From assembly GCF_027531025.1 (NCBI RefSeq), contig NZ_JAPZQX010000003.1, positions 1-64,000 on the forward strand: DNA of 64,000 bases. The letters run 5' to 3'. Below the pieces are notes generated by a model. It was not told the origin of the DNA and searched no databases. It saw nothing but the letters and a program-made list of their open reading frames with translations. A program made the position numbers and the translations under genes. The stretch comes from Novosphingobium sp. GTDB taxonomy: Bacteria > Pseudomonadota > Alphaproteobacteria > Sphingomonadales > Sphingomonadaceae. This document shows positions 46,059 to 55,441 of the stretch, piece after piece. Position 1 is the first letter of the stretch; every line of letters begins with the position of its first letter.

Positions 46059-47399
46059 ATGACAGGGCAACAGGGCCTCGCAACGGGCCTAGCGCCCGTG
46101 CGCGGCAAGGACCGCATCGCCGTGCTCGACGTATTGCGCGGCTTCGCGATTTTGGGGATCTTCTTCATCAACCTTCCGGCCATGTCAGGCCCGCTTACGG
46201 CCATGTTTGCCGACTTTCGCACGCTGGGCTGGAGCCGGGCCGACCAGCAGATCTGGCTGTTCCTCGAAACCTTCCTGGAAGGCAGCCAGCGCGGCATGCT
46301 CGAAATGCTGTTCGGTGCCGGGCTGATGATCACCGCTGCCAAGGCAATGGAACCCGATGGTCCGGTGAGCGTGGCCGATCTCTACATCCGGCGCAACCTG
46401 TGGTTGCTGCTGTTCGGGCTGATCAATATCTTCGGGCTGCTGTGGCTGGGCGATATCCTGCACATCTACGCTTTGTGTGCGCTTGCGCTGTTTCCGTTCC
46501 GCAAGCTGAAGGTCCGCTCGCTGCTGATTCTGGGCCTCGCTCTTGCGACATTCATGTCGGTGATCGGCGGTATCGAGTATGTCAGCCGCGGCGAGCTGCA
46601 GCAAACCCACAAGGTCGCGGTCGAAAAGCAACAGAATGGCCAGAAGCTGACCACCGAAGAAGCCGACGCGATCAAGGAATGGGACAAGATCATTGCCCGG
46701 GCGACCGGCCAGGAACCGGAGATCCAGAAGCTTGCCAGGGACGAGGTAAAGGCCCGCGCCGGCTCGTTCGGGGACTATGCCGAATTCTTGACCTCCACTT
46801 ATGTCACGCTCGTCAAAAAGGGTTCGCTGATTGGCGGGATTTTCGAGGCATTCAGCGTGATGCTGATCGGGATCGCACTTTGGAAACTGGGCTTCATCCA
46901 GGGGCAGCGCTCAACCCGGGACTATTTGGTCGTGCTGGTGCTGGCTTACGGGTTTGGCCTCACCGCGCGCTATGTCGGCGGGCTTGAGCGAATGACGTTC
47001 CAGCCGATCCCCAAGACGCTGTGGATGACGCACGAATATGCCCGCATTGCGGTATCGCTGGGCCATATCGCGCTGATCAACCTGCTGATGCGCTTTGCCC
47101 CCGGCCGGGCCGCGCTGAAGCCGCTGATCGCGGCCGGGCAAATGGCTTTCTCGCTCTACTTCCTGCAACAGTTCATCGGCATCTACGTGATGTATTCACC
47201 GATCGGACTGCGACTGCCGGGCGGCCAAGGCTGGGCTTACACCTCGGCGCTTGCCGGAATGATCGTGATCGGCCTGCTCGTCTTCGCCAATCTGTGGATG
47301 CGCTGGTTTGCCAGCGGCCCGCTCGAGTGGGTCTGGCGCAGCCTGACCTACTGCCGGATGCAACCGTTCCGTCGTCGCGCACTTGCTGCGACAGGGTGA
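46059..47399 (+). CDS. DUF418 multi-pass membrane protein
   Basis: The product (446 aa) has about eight to ten membrane helices. An N-terminal RIAVLDVLRGFAILGIFFIN block is typical of DUF418/DUF1624-related acyltransferase-like proteins, with RGMLEMLFGAGL and the C-terminal GQMAFSLYFLQQFIGIYVM. A polar periplasmic or cytoplasmic loop of about 70 residues (near 170-245) interrupts the helices. I chose ATG 46059 with GGGGAG 7 bases upstream. The function of the family is not established; transport or modification of envelope molecules is a guess. Confidence 0.82.
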   Translation: MTGQQGLATGLAPVRGKDRIAVLDVLRGFAILGIFFINLPAMSGPLTAMFADFRTLGWSRADQQIWLFLETFLEGSQRGMLEMLFGAGLMITAAKAMEPDGPVSVADLYIRRNLWLLLFGLINIFGLLWLGDILHIYALCALALFPFRKLKVRSLLILGLALATFMSVIGGIEYVSRGELQQTHKVAVEKQQNGQKLTTEEADAIKEWDKIIARATGQEPEIQKLARDEVKARAGSFGDYAEFLTSTYVTLVKKGSLIGGIFEAFSVMLIGIALWKLGFIQGQRSTRDYLVVLVLAYGFGLTARYVGGLERMTFQPIPKTLWMTHEYARIAVSLGHIALINLLMRFAPGRAALKPLIAAGQMAFSLYFLQQFIGIYVMYSPIGLRLPGGQGWAYTSALAGMIVIGLLVFANLWMRWFASGPLEWVWRSLTYCRMQPFRRRALAATG

Positions 47400-47437
47400 A
47401 CCAGCCCACTGGCGCTGGCCGCAAAGCTGGTTAGAGA

Positions 47438-47470
47438 GGGGCGTCCCGCATCACCGGGGCGCCCCTTTCT
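47438..47470 (+). terminator. intrinsic terminator between DUF418 gene and S9 peptidase gene
   Basis: GGGGCGTCCCG at 47438-47448 pairs with CGGGGCGCCCC at 47455-47465 (one G-T pair) around a 6-base loop, followed by TTTCTT. It lies about 40 bases after the DUF418 stop and separates the two genes. Confidence 0.85.
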
Positions 47471-47484
47471 TCGCGTGAGTCCCG

Positions 47485-49749
47485 ATGTCGCCGATTTCCC
47501 GCCTGCTTGCCGCCAGTGCGCTTGCTGCCCTGGTTCCTGCCATCCCCGCCCTTGCCCAGACCACTTCGGAGAGCGCCGTGCCCGCTGCCGCCCAGTCGCT
47601 GACCATTGAACGCGTCTTTGCCAGCCCCAGCCTGTCGGGTTCCGTCCCGCGCGGGGTCAAGCTGTCGCCCGATGGCCGCTGGCTGACCCTGCTGCGCAAC
47701 CGGCCGGACGATCGCGAACGATTCGACCTGTGGGGCTTTGATCGCAGCACCGGCCAGTGGACCATGCTGGTCGATTCGCTGAAGCTGGGTTCGGGGCGCG
47801 AACTGTCCGAAGCCGAAAAGATGCAGCGCGAACGGCTGCGGATCGGCGACCTCAAGGGTATCGTCACCTATGAATGGGCCGCCGACAGCAAGGCGATCCT
47901 GGTGCCGCTGGATGGCGACCTCTACCTCGCCCGGCTGGATGGCCCGGTGCAGCGCCTGTCCGACACACCCGAGGACGAGCTGAACCCGGCACTCAGCCCC
48001 AAGGGCGGCTATGTCTCCTTCGTGCGCGGGCGGCGGCTGTGGACCGGGACGGTCGGCGGAACGGCCAGCGCAGTCACGCCTGAGGAAGCGTCAGAGACGG
48101 TCAGCTGGGGCGAAGCCGAATTCGTTGCGCAGGAGGAAATGAGCCGCATCACCGGGTATTGGTGGGCACCCGATGACAGCCGGATCGCGGTGCAACGCTT
48201 CGATGAAGCGAAGGTGGCCGTGGTCACCCGCGCCGCGATCGGGGCCGAAGGGACCAAGACCTATGCCCAGCGCTATCCGCTGGCGGGCACTCCAAACGCC
48301 GAAGTGGCCCTGTTCGTGCAGAAGCCCGATGGCACCGGGCGGGTGGAAGTGGACCTGGGGCCTGACAAGGACATCTACCTTGCCCGGGTCGATTGGGCAC
48401 CGGATGCCAAGACGCTTTATGTCCAGCGCCAGAACCGCGCCCAGACCCGGCTCGACATGCTGGCGGTCGATCCGGCCACCGGCAAGAGCCGGGTGCTGTT
48501 CACCGAGACCGCGGCCGAGGGCCACTGGATCGATCTTTCCAACAGCTACCGCTTCCTCAAGGACGGCAGCCTGGTCTGGTGGTCACAGCGCGATGGGTTC
48601 GGGCACTTGTGGCACTTCCGCCAAGGCAAGTGGCGGCAGCTGACCAAGGGCGAATGGGTCGTCACCGGGCTGGTCGGGGTGGACCAGGAAGCCGGGAAGG
48701 TCTTTTTCACCGGGACGAAGGACGATGTCCGGGCCCACCAGGTCTATGCGCTTGACCTCAAGGCACCGGGGAAAATCGCCCGCCTGACCGATCCGGGCTT
48801 TCATCATAGTGCGGGCATGGACAAGTCCGGCAAGTCGCTGCTGATCACGCGCTCGGCGCTGAACCAGCCGCCGCAGGTCTACCTGGCCGATCAGAGCGGC
48901 AAGCGGATTGCCTGGGTGGAAGAAAACAAGCTGGATGCCAGTCATCCCTATGCGCCCTACCTTGCCAGCCACCGTCCGACTGAGTTCGGGACCATCAAGG
49001 CGTCAGACGGCACCGTGCTGCACTGGAACATGATCACTCCGCCGCTGGAGCCGGGCAAGCGCTATCCGGTGTTCTTTTCGCACTATAGCGGGCCGAGCAC
49101 GCAGGAGGTTCTGAAGGCCTGGATGAACCCGCTGGCCCAGGCCGTGGTCGACAAGGGCTATATCTGGTTCGAAATCGACAATCGCGGATCGGACAATCGC
49201 GGCGTCGATTTCGCGAAGCAGCTCTATCGCGCCATGGGCGGGGTCGAAGTGGAAGACCAGCTGGCCGGTGCGCAGTTCCTCAAGACGCTGCCCTATGTCG
49301 CGGCGGACAAGATCGCGACCTATGGCTGGTCCTATGGCGGCTACATGACGCTCAAGATGCTTCAGGCCAACCCGGGGGTCTATGCCGCCGGGATTGCTGG
49401 CGCGCCGGTGACCAAGTGGGAGCTTTACGATACCCACTATACCGAACGCTACATGGGCGATCCCGGCCCGGACATGAAGGGACCGGACGCGGCGGCCTAT
49501 GACAAGGCCAATGCCATGGCCGATGCCGCGAAGATCAGCGATCCGTTGTTGCTGATCCATGGCATGGCCGACGACAACGTGGTGTTCGAACATTCATCGG
49601 CGCTGATTTCGCGGCTGCAGGCCAATGCCGTGCCCTTCGAGATGATGCTCTATCCCGGCTTTACGCACCGGGTTGGCGGGCCGAAGGTGGGCAAGCACAT
49701 GTGGGAGGCGATCTTTGCCTTCCTCGAACGCAACGGGGTGAAGCCGTGA
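47485..49749 (+). CDS. secreted S9 family prolyl peptidase (dipeptidyl peptidase IV-like)
   Basis: The product (754 aa) has a signal peptide (MSPISRLLAASALAALVPAI, cut near ALAQ), an N-terminal beta-propeller DPP IV domain (about 40-500, with WGEAEFVAQEEMSR, which holds the N-terminus-binding Glu pair), and a C-terminal alpha/beta hydrolase. The catalytic Ser is in GWSYGGYM near 615, Asp in MADDNVVF, and His in GFTHRVGG near the end. It is predicted to remove dipeptides (X-Pro) in the periplasm. The stop overlaps the next start as GTGA. Confidence 0.92.
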   Translation: MSPISRLLAASALAALVPAIPALAQTTSESAVPAAAQSLTIERVFASPSLSGSVPRGVKLSPDGRWLTLLRNRPDDRERFDLWGFDRSTGQWTMLVDSLKLGSGRELSEAEKMQRERLRIGDLKGIVTYEWAADSKAILVPLDGDLYLARLDGPVQRLSDTPEDELNPALSPKGGYVSFVRGRRLWTGTVGGTASAVTPEEASETVSWGEAEFVAQEEMSRITGYWWAPDDSRIAVQRFDEAKVAVVTRAAIGAEGTKTYAQRYPLAGTPNAEVALFVQKPDGTGRVEVDLGPDKDIYLARVDWAPDAKTLYVQRQNRAQTRLDMLAVDPATGKSRVLFTETAAEGHWIDLSNSYRFLKDGSLVWWSQRDGFGHLWHFRQGKWRQLTKGEWVVTGLVGVDQEAGKVFFTGTKDDVRAHQVYALDLKAPGKIARLTDPGFHHSAGMDKSGKSLLITRSALNQPPQVYLADQSGKRIAWVEENKLDASHPYAPYLASHRPTEFGTIKASDGTVLHWNMITPPLEPGKRYPVFFSHYSGPSTQEVLKAWMNPLAQAVVDKGYIWFEIDNRGSDNRGVDFAKQLYRAMGGVEVEDQLAGAQFLKTLPYVAADKIATYGWSYGGYMTLKMLQANPGVYAAGIAGAPVTKWELYDTHYTERYMGDPGPDMKGPDAAAYDKANAMADAAKISDPLLLIHGMADDNVVFEHSSALISRLQANAVPFEMMLYPGFTHRVGGPKVGKHMWEAIFAFLERNGVKP

Positions 49750-51110
49750 ACCGCACCCTGGGCATTGGCCCGGTCGGCGTGCCCGCGCAGGCCGATGCCC
49801 TCCATCGCCAGCTTGCGGCCAATCCGGGCGACCGGATTTCGCGGCACAACCTGGCGGTCGAGCTGCGCAACCTCTGCCGCAGCGAAGAGGCGCTGGTCGA
49901 GATCGAGCGCGCCTGGGCCGATGGCCTGCACTATGCGGAAACGGCGGTCATGCGCGGCAACCTGCTGGCCGATGCCGGGCGGTTCGACGAAGCGATCGAG
50001 GCCTATCGCGAGGCGACGCGGATCAAGCCCGATCTGATCGAGCCGCACGTCGTGCTCGCCAGCCTGCTGCCGCAGCTGGGGCGCAAGGACGAGGCGCTGG
50101 ACACCTTCCACGAGGCGCTGCGCCGCGTGCCGGAGAATGGGCCGATCTGGGCCCAGGCAATGGTCACGGCGCGCGGTCACGGGAACTATGCGCAACTGCT
50201 GGACTGGACCGCTGCGGCGGAAGCGCGCTGGGGCCAGGACCCGCTGATCGAGACCTATCAGGCCATCGCGCTGAGCGGTCTGGACCGCGATGCCGAGGCG
50301 CTGGCCGTGGTCGATGGGCTGCTGGCGCGCGAGCCGAACTATTCCGGGGCCTTGACCACGCGGGCGCACATCATGCTGCGACAGGGTGATCCCGCCGCCG
50401 CTGCCCTGGCCGCTGAGCGCGCGGCCCAGCTGGTGCCGACCGACCAGGCCGCCTGGTCGCTGTTGGGGGTTGCCTGGCGGCTGCTCGACGACCCGCGCGA
50501 ACACTGGTTGTGTGACTATGACAACCTGGTCATGCCGATCGACATCGGCACCGATCCGGATATCCGCGCGGTGCTGGAAGGGCGCCATGCCGTCTCCGCG
50601 CAGCCGGCCGACCAGTCGCTGCGCGGCGGCACGCAGACGCGCGGCAACCTGTTCGAAACGCTTGATCCGGTGATCCTGGCCCTGGCCTTAGCCCTGCGCA
50701 ATGCGGCGCAGTCGCGGATCGCCCAATTGCCGCATGATCCGAAGCATCCCTTCCTGTCGCGCAACACCGGGGAGATCAGTTTTCCCACCTCGTGGTCGGT
50801 CCGCCTCAGGAGCGAAGGCTTCCATGTCAGCCACATCCACCAGGTCGGCTGGATGAGCAGCGCCTATTACGCCAGCCTGCCGCCCGAAGTGGCCGCGGGC
50901 AGTGGGCAGGGCGCGCTGGCTTTTGGCGTGCCAGATGCCGCGCTCAAGCTCGACCTGCCGCCGCGCCGCGTGGTGCAGCCCAAGGAGGGCACGCTGGTGC
51001 TGTTCCCGTCCTACCTGTGGCATGGCACGACCCCTTTCGAGAGCGAGCAGCCCCGCATCACTGTCGCCTTCGACATGCTGCCGGTGGACAATGGCGGCGG
51101 GCAGGGCTAG
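49746..51110 (+). CDS. TPR-repeat protein with C-terminal 2-oxoglutarate/iron oxygenase-like domain
   Basis: The product (454 aa) begins with TPR-type repeats (about 20-240; for example AVMRGNLLADAGRFDEAIEA and HVVLASLLPQLGRKDEALDT) and ends with a 2OG-Fe(II) oxygenase-like domain (about 310-450). The latter shows a likely iron-binding His in FHVSHIHQVGWMSSAYY and His/Arg in LWHGTTPF and QPRITVAFD. No signal peptide is seen. Translation starts at GTG 49746, overlapping the peptidase stop, so both proteins are made together although the peptidase is exported. Hydroxylation of a protein or small molecule is inferred only. Confidence 0.75.
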   Translation: MNRTLGIGPVGVPAQADALHRQLAANPGDRISRHNLAVELRNLCRSEEALVEIERAWADGLHYAETAVMRGNLLADAGRFDEAIEAYREATRIKPDLIEPHVVLASLLPQLGRKDEALDTFHEALRRVPENGPIWAQAMVTARGHGNYAQLLDWTAAAEARWGQDPLIETYQAIALSGLDRDAEALAVVDGLLAREPNYSGALTTRAHIMLRQGDPAAAALAAERAAQLVPTDQAAWSLLGVAWRLLDDPREHWLCDYDNLVMPIDIGTDPDIRAVLEGRHAVSAQPADQSLRGGTQTRGNLFETLDPVILALALALRNAAQSRIAQLPHDPKHPFLSRNTGEISFPTSWSVRLRSEGFHVSHIHQVGWMSSAYYASLPPEVAAGSGQGALAFGVPDAALKLDLPPRRVVQPKEGTLVLFPSYLWHGTTPFESEQPRITVAFDMLPVDNGGGQG

Positions 51111-51139
51111 CCGCTGCGACCGTTCAACAGGAGATTGGC

Positions 51140-52165
51140 ATGGGTTACCGGGTGGTAGTGGTCGGCGCGACGGGCAATGTCGGGCGCGAGATGCTGAACG
51201 TGCTGGCCGAGCGCGAATTTCCGATCGACGAGTTGGCGGCAGTCGCCTCGTCGCGCTCGACCGGAGACGAGATCGAATTTGGCGAGACCGGGCGGATGCT
51301 CAAGGTCCGCAACGTCGATCATTTCGACTTTGCCGGCTGGGACATTGCGCTGTTTTCGGCAGGGTCCGATGTCTCGAAGGCCCATGCGCCGCGGGCGGCA
51401 GCAGCAGGCTGCGTGGTGATCGACAATTCCAGCCTCTATCGCATGGACCCCGACGTGCCGCTGATCGTGCCCGAGGTGAACCCCGATGCGATCGACGGCT
51501 ACAAGGCCAGGATGATCATCGCCAACCCCAACTGCTCGACTGCGCAGCTGGTCGTTGCGCTCAAGCCTTTGCACGACGCGGCCAGGATCAAGCGGGTGGT
51601 CGTGGCGACTTATCAGTCGGTCTCAGGCGCGGGCAAGCAGGGGATGGACGAGCTGTTCGAGCAGAGCCGCAACATTTTCGTCGGCCAGGCCAATGAGCCG
51701 GTGAAGTTCACCAAGCAGATCGCCTTCAACGTGATCCCGCACATCGACAGCTTCCTGGATGATGGCTCGACCAAGGAAGAATGGAAGATGGTGGTGGAGA
51801 CCAAGAAGATCCTCGATCCCAAGATCAAGGTGACCGCCACCTGCGTGCGCGTGCCGGTGTTCGTCGGCCACAGCGAGGCGATCAACCTGGAGTTCGAGGA
51901 CGAGATCAGCGCCGAGCAGGCCCAGGACCTGCTGCGCGAAGCCCCCGGGGTGATGCTGATCGACAAGCGCGAGGACGGAGGATACATCACGCCGGTCGAA
52001 TGCGTGGGCGATGGGGCAACCTTCGTTTCTCGCGTGCGCGAAGACCCGACTGTCGACAACGGCCTCTCGCTGTGGTGCGTGTCCGACAACCTGCGCAAGG
52101 GGGCTGCGCTGAATGCGGTACAGATCGCCGAATTGCTCGGGCGCCGGCACCTCAAGAAAGGTTGA
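51140..52165 (+). CDS. asd: aspartate-semialdehyde dehydrogenase
   Basis: The product (341 aa) reduces aspartyl phosphate to the semialdehyde for lysine, threonine, methionine and diaminopimelate synthesis. It has the NADP-binding start VVVVGATGNVGREML, the catalytic Cys in NPNCSTAQLV near 131, and a His in the GHSEAINLEFED block. ATG 51140 follows ACAGGAG at good spacing. It appears independent of the TPR gene upstream, from which 29 bases separate it. Confidence 0.96.
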   Translation: MGYRVVVVGATGNVGREMLNVLAEREFPIDELAAVASSRSTGDEIEFGETGRMLKVRNVDHFDFAGWDIALFSAGSDVSKAHAPRAAAAGCVVIDNSSLYRMDPDVPLIVPEVNPDAIDGYKARMIIANPNCSTAQLVVALKPLHDAARIKRVVVATYQSVSGAGKQGMDELFEQSRNIFVGQANEPVKFTKQIAFNVIPHIDSFLDDGSTKEEWKMVVETKKILDPKIKVTATCVRVPVFVGHSEAINLEFEDEISAEQAQDLLREAPGVMLIDKREDGGYITPVECVGDGATFVSRVREDPTVDNGLSLWCVSDNLRKGAALNAVQIAELLGRRHLKKG

Positions 52166-52168
52166 GGT

Positions 52169-52780
52169 TTGTCCGGCATCCCGATTTCGCAGCGCTGGAT
52201 GCTGGGCGCGATCGCGCTGGGCATTCCGCTGAGCGCGATCGGGGCGATCTATCCCACCAACACCTGGCTGCAGGTTGGGCCGGTGGCGCTGCTCTTGCCC
52301 ATGGCGGTAATTGCGCTGCGCCGCTGGCCGATCGGCAACCGTTCCGCCGGGTGTATCGCGGCCTTTGTCCTGCTGCACCTGTTTGCGGCGCGCTGGTCTT
52401 ACAGCTTCGTGCCCTATGACACCTGGCTGGGCGGGATCGACAGCACCCTGGGGTTCCAGCGCAACATGTTCGACCGCCTGGTCCATTTCCTGTTCGGCCT
52501 CCTGGCGATCGATCCGATCGTTGAACTGGGCACGCGTTACTGGCGGCTGACGCGGCGGATGGCGCTGATCTTTGCAGTGCTGTTTGTTCTCGCCATGGGC
52601 GGGTTCTACGAGATCTTCGAATGGACCCTGACGCTCACCCTCGCCCCGGCCGATGCCGGGGCCTATAATGGCGAGCAGGGAGACATATTCGACGCGCAGA
52701 AGGACATGGCGCTGGCGGCGCTGGGCGCCCTGCTGGCCTTGCCCTTTGCCCAGCGCACTTCGCCTGAGAGGACGCAATGA
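52169..52780 (+). CDS. YjdF-like (DUF2238) membrane protein
   Basis: The product (203 aa) has about six membrane helices and the DUF2238 marks FDRLVHFLFGLLAID, GGFYEIFEW and GDIFDAQKDMALAALG. The start is probably TTG 52169, 3 bases after the asd stop. The stop overlaps the downstream alpha/beta hydrolase start as ATGA. The family has no settled function. Confidence 0.82.
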   Translation: MSGIPISQRWMLGAIALGIPLSAIGAIYPTNTWLQVGPVALLLPMAVIALRRWPIGNRSAGCIAAFVLLHLFAARWSYSFVPYDTWLGGIDSTLGFQRNMFDRLVHFLFGLLAIDPIVELGTRYWRLTRRMALIFAVLFVLAMGGFYEIFEWTLTLTLAPADAGAYNGEQGDIFDAQKDMALAALGALLALPFAQRTSPERTQ

Positions 52781-53532
52781 TGGCCGAAGCCCCGGAACTG
52801 ATCCCTTCGTTTGATGGCACCCCGCTGGCGCTGCACCGGCTTGGTTCGGGGCGGCCGTTGCTGCTTCTGCACGGGCTGTTTTCCAGCGCACATATGAACT
52901 GGGTGAATTGGGGGCAGGCGCAGCTGCTGGCCGATGCCGGGTTCGAATGCCTGATGCCGGACCTGCGCGCCCATGGCGAAAGCGGCAAGCCGCACGATCC
53001 CGCAGCCTATCCCGCCGACGTGCTGGCGCGAGATACGATCGCGCTGGTCGAGGCGCTGGGCCTGACCGAGTTTGACCTGTGCGGCTTTTCGCTGGGCGCG
53101 CGCACTTCGGTGCGGGCGGTGATCCGTGGGCTGAAGCCGCGGCGGCTTGTGCTGGGTGGCATGGGGCTGGAAGGGCTGGCCGGCTGGACCGGGCGCGGCG
53201 CCTTCTTCATCGATGCGATTGATCGGTTTGACGAGGTCAAGCACGGCGATCCGGCCTTTGCCGCAGTATCCTTCATGAAGACGATGAAGGTGGATCGCGT
53301 GGCAACCCGGCTGCTGCTCCAGACCTTCAGCGATACCGACCCGGCCGACCTGGCGAAGATCACCATGCCGACGCTGGTGGTCAATGGTGACCAGGATCGC
53401 GACAACGGTTCGCCCGACCTCCTGGCCGAGGCCCTGCCCGATGCAACGCTGGTGACCGTGCCGGGCACGCACATGAGCTGCGTCACCAAGCCCGACCTCG
53501 GCCAGGCGATCCGCGACTTCCTGCTCGCCTGA
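52777..53532 (+). CDS. alpha/beta hydrolase
   Basis: The product (251 aa) is a cytoplasmic alpha/beta hydrolase without a signal peptide. It has LLHGLFSSAHMNW (oxyanion region), DLRAHGESGKP, the nucleophile elbow CGFSLGARTS (Ser near 104), an Asp in VVNGDQDRDNG and His in PGTHMSCV. The start overlaps the YjdF-like stop as ATGATG; the second ATG is an equal candidate. The substrate is unknown. Confidence 0.86.
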   Translation: MMAEAPELIPSFDGTPLALHRLGSGRPLLLLHGLFSSAHMNWVNWGQAQLLADAGFECLMPDLRAHGESGKPHDPAAYPADVLARDTIALVEALGLTEFDLCGFSLGARTSVRAVIRGLKPRRLVLGGMGLEGLAGWTGRGAFFIDAIDRFDEVKHGDPAFAAVSFMKTMKVDRVATRLLLQTFSDTDPADLAKITMPTLVVNGDQDRDNGSPDLLAEALPDATLVTVPGTHMSCVTKPDLGQAIRDFLLA

Positions 53533-53626
53533 AGCCGTTTGCCGATCCGGGCTTGACCCTCGCGCAGGTGCTTGCCAGCGAAGGCCATCGCCCGCTGGGC
53601 CTGTCGCTTTCCATGAGGTTGCACTG

Positions 53627-55438
53627 ATGAAGAGGATCGTTTCGCTCGCCGCGCTCGCCACGGCGCTGGTTGCCACGCCTGCAATGGCCGAGGACGCCGC
53701 CACGCCCCAGGCCAAGGCCGATGCCTTCGTTGCCAAGGCGGAGCAGGAGTTCAACCAGAAGGTAATCGAGAGCGGCCAGGCCGAATGGATCTATCAGACC
53801 TATATCAACCAGGACAGTGCAGCGCTGACCGCTCGGGGTGAGGCTGCTCTGACCACGCTGATGGTCCGCAATGCGCTGGAAGCCGCCAAGCATTCCACCA
53901 CGCCCGGCCTGTCCTTCGATACGGACCGCAAGCTGGACCGGATGCGCACCGCGATCGTCCTGCCCGCGCCAACCCGCGAAGGCGCGGCGCAGGAAATCGC
54001 CACGATCAAGGCCCGCATCCAGGGGGTCTATGGCAAGGGCAAGGGCACCCTTGGTGGCCAGCCGATCAACGGCAGCGACATCGAGGAGCGGATGGGCACC
54101 AGCCGCAATCCCGATGAGCTGAAGGAGATGTGGACCTCCTGGCATGACAATGTCGGCAAGCCGATGAAGGACGACTACGCCAAGCTGGTCACCCTCGCCA
54201 ACCAGGGTTCGCAGGAGCTGGGCTTTGCCGACCTCGGCGCGCAGTGGCGCTCCAACTATGACATGAGCCCCGAGGACTTCGCCGCGCTGACCGAAAAGCT
54301 GTGGCTTGAAGTGAAGCCGCTCTACGACAGCCTGCACACCTATGTCCGCGGCAAGCTCAACGCCAAGTATGGCGACAAGGTGCAGGCCAAGACTGGCCCG
54401 ATCCGCGCCGACCTGCTCGGCAACATGTGGGCGCAGGAATGGGGCAACATCTATGACCTGGTGGCCCCGCTGGGATCTGGCGATCTGGGCTTCGATGTGA
54501 CCGAACTGCTCAAGGAAAAGAACTACGACCCGCTGAAGATGGTCAAGGCAGGTGAGGGCTTCTTTTCCTCGCTAGGCTTCGAGCCGCTGCCCAGGACCTT
54601 CTGGGAGCGCTCGCAGTTCGTGAAGCCTCAGGACCGCGAAGTGGTCTGCCACGCTTCGGCCTGGAACGTCGACAATATCGACGATCTGCGGATCAAGATG
54701 TGCATCAAGGTAAACGGCGACGATTTCGTCACCATCCACCATGAGCTTGGCCACAACTATTACCAGCGCGCCTACAACAAGCAGTCGCCGCTCTATCTCG
54801 ACGGCGCGAATGACGGCTTCCACGAGGCCATTGGCGATGCCATCGCCCTGTCGATGACGCCGGAATACCTGGTGCAGATCGGCCTGCTCGATCGGGCCAA
54901 GGTGCCTTCGGCCGACAAGGATACCGGGCTGCTGCTGCGCCAGGCAATGGACAAGGTGGCCTTCCTGCCCTTCGGCCTGCTGGTCGACCGGTTCCGCTGG
55001 CAGGTATTCTCCGGCGCGGTGAAGCCCGAGGGCTATCAGCAGGCCTGGACCGACATGCGCCTGAAGTATCAGGGCATTGTGCCGCCCAGCCCGCGCGGGG
55101 CCGATGCCTTCGATGCCGGGGCCAAGTATCACATCCCGGCGGTGGTGCCCTATACCCGTTACTTCCTCGCCCGGATCCTGCAGTTCCAGTTCTACGAGGC
55201 TGCGTGCAAGCAGGCCGGCTGGAAGGGGCCGCTGCACCGCTGCTCGTTCTACGGCAACAAGGAAGTCGGCAAGAACCTGAATGCCATGCTGGAAATGGGT
55301 GCATCCAAGCCCTGGCCCGATGCGCTGGAAGCCTTCACCGGCAGCCGCGAGATGAGCGGCAAGGCGATGATGGCCTATTTCGCGCCGCTCAAGAAGTGGC
55401 TGGACCAGCAGAACAAGGGGATGAAGTCGGGCTGGTAA
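53627..55438 (+). CDS. secreted M2 family zinc metallopeptidase (ACE-like)
   Basis: The product (603 aa) has a signal peptide (MKRIVSLAALATALVATPAM, cut near AED) and is a peptidyl-dipeptidase of the angiotensin-converting-enzyme family, predicted to cleave dipeptides from peptide C-termini in the periplasm. The zinc motif HHELGH lies near residues 369-374 and the third ligand Glu in FHEAIGDAI about 24 residues later. The length fits bacterial single-domain M2 enzymes. Together with the S9 peptidase it suggests active use of external peptides. Confidence 0.94.
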   Translation: MKRIVSLAALATALVATPAMAEDAATPQAKADAFVAKAEQEFNQKVIESGQAEWIYQTYINQDSAALTARGEAALTTLMVRNALEAAKHSTTPGLSFDTDRKLDRMRTAIVLPAPTREGAAQEIATIKARIQGVYGKGKGTLGGQPINGSDIEERMGTSRNPDELKEMWTSWHDNVGKPMKDDYAKLVTLANQGSQELGFADLGAQWRSNYDMSPEDFAALTEKLWLEVKPLYDSLHTYVRGKLNAKYGDKVQAKTGPIRADLLGNMWAQEWGNIYDLVAPLGSGDLGFDVTELLKEKNYDPLKMVKAGEGFFSSLGFEPLPRTFWERSQFVKPQDREVVCHASAWNVDNIDDLRIKMCIKVNGDDFVTIHHELGHNYYQRAYNKQSPLYLDGANDGFHEAIGDAIALSMTPEYLVQIGLLDRAKVPSADKDTGLLLRQAMDKVAFLPFGLLVDRFRWQVFSGAVKPEGYQQAWTDMRLKYQGIVPPSPRGADAFDAGAKYHIPAVVPYTRYFLARILQFQFYEAACKQAGWKGPLHRCSFYGNKEVGKNLNAMLEMGASKPWPDALEAFTGSREMSGKAMMAYFAPLKKWLDQQNKGMKSGW

Positions 55439-55441
55439 GCC

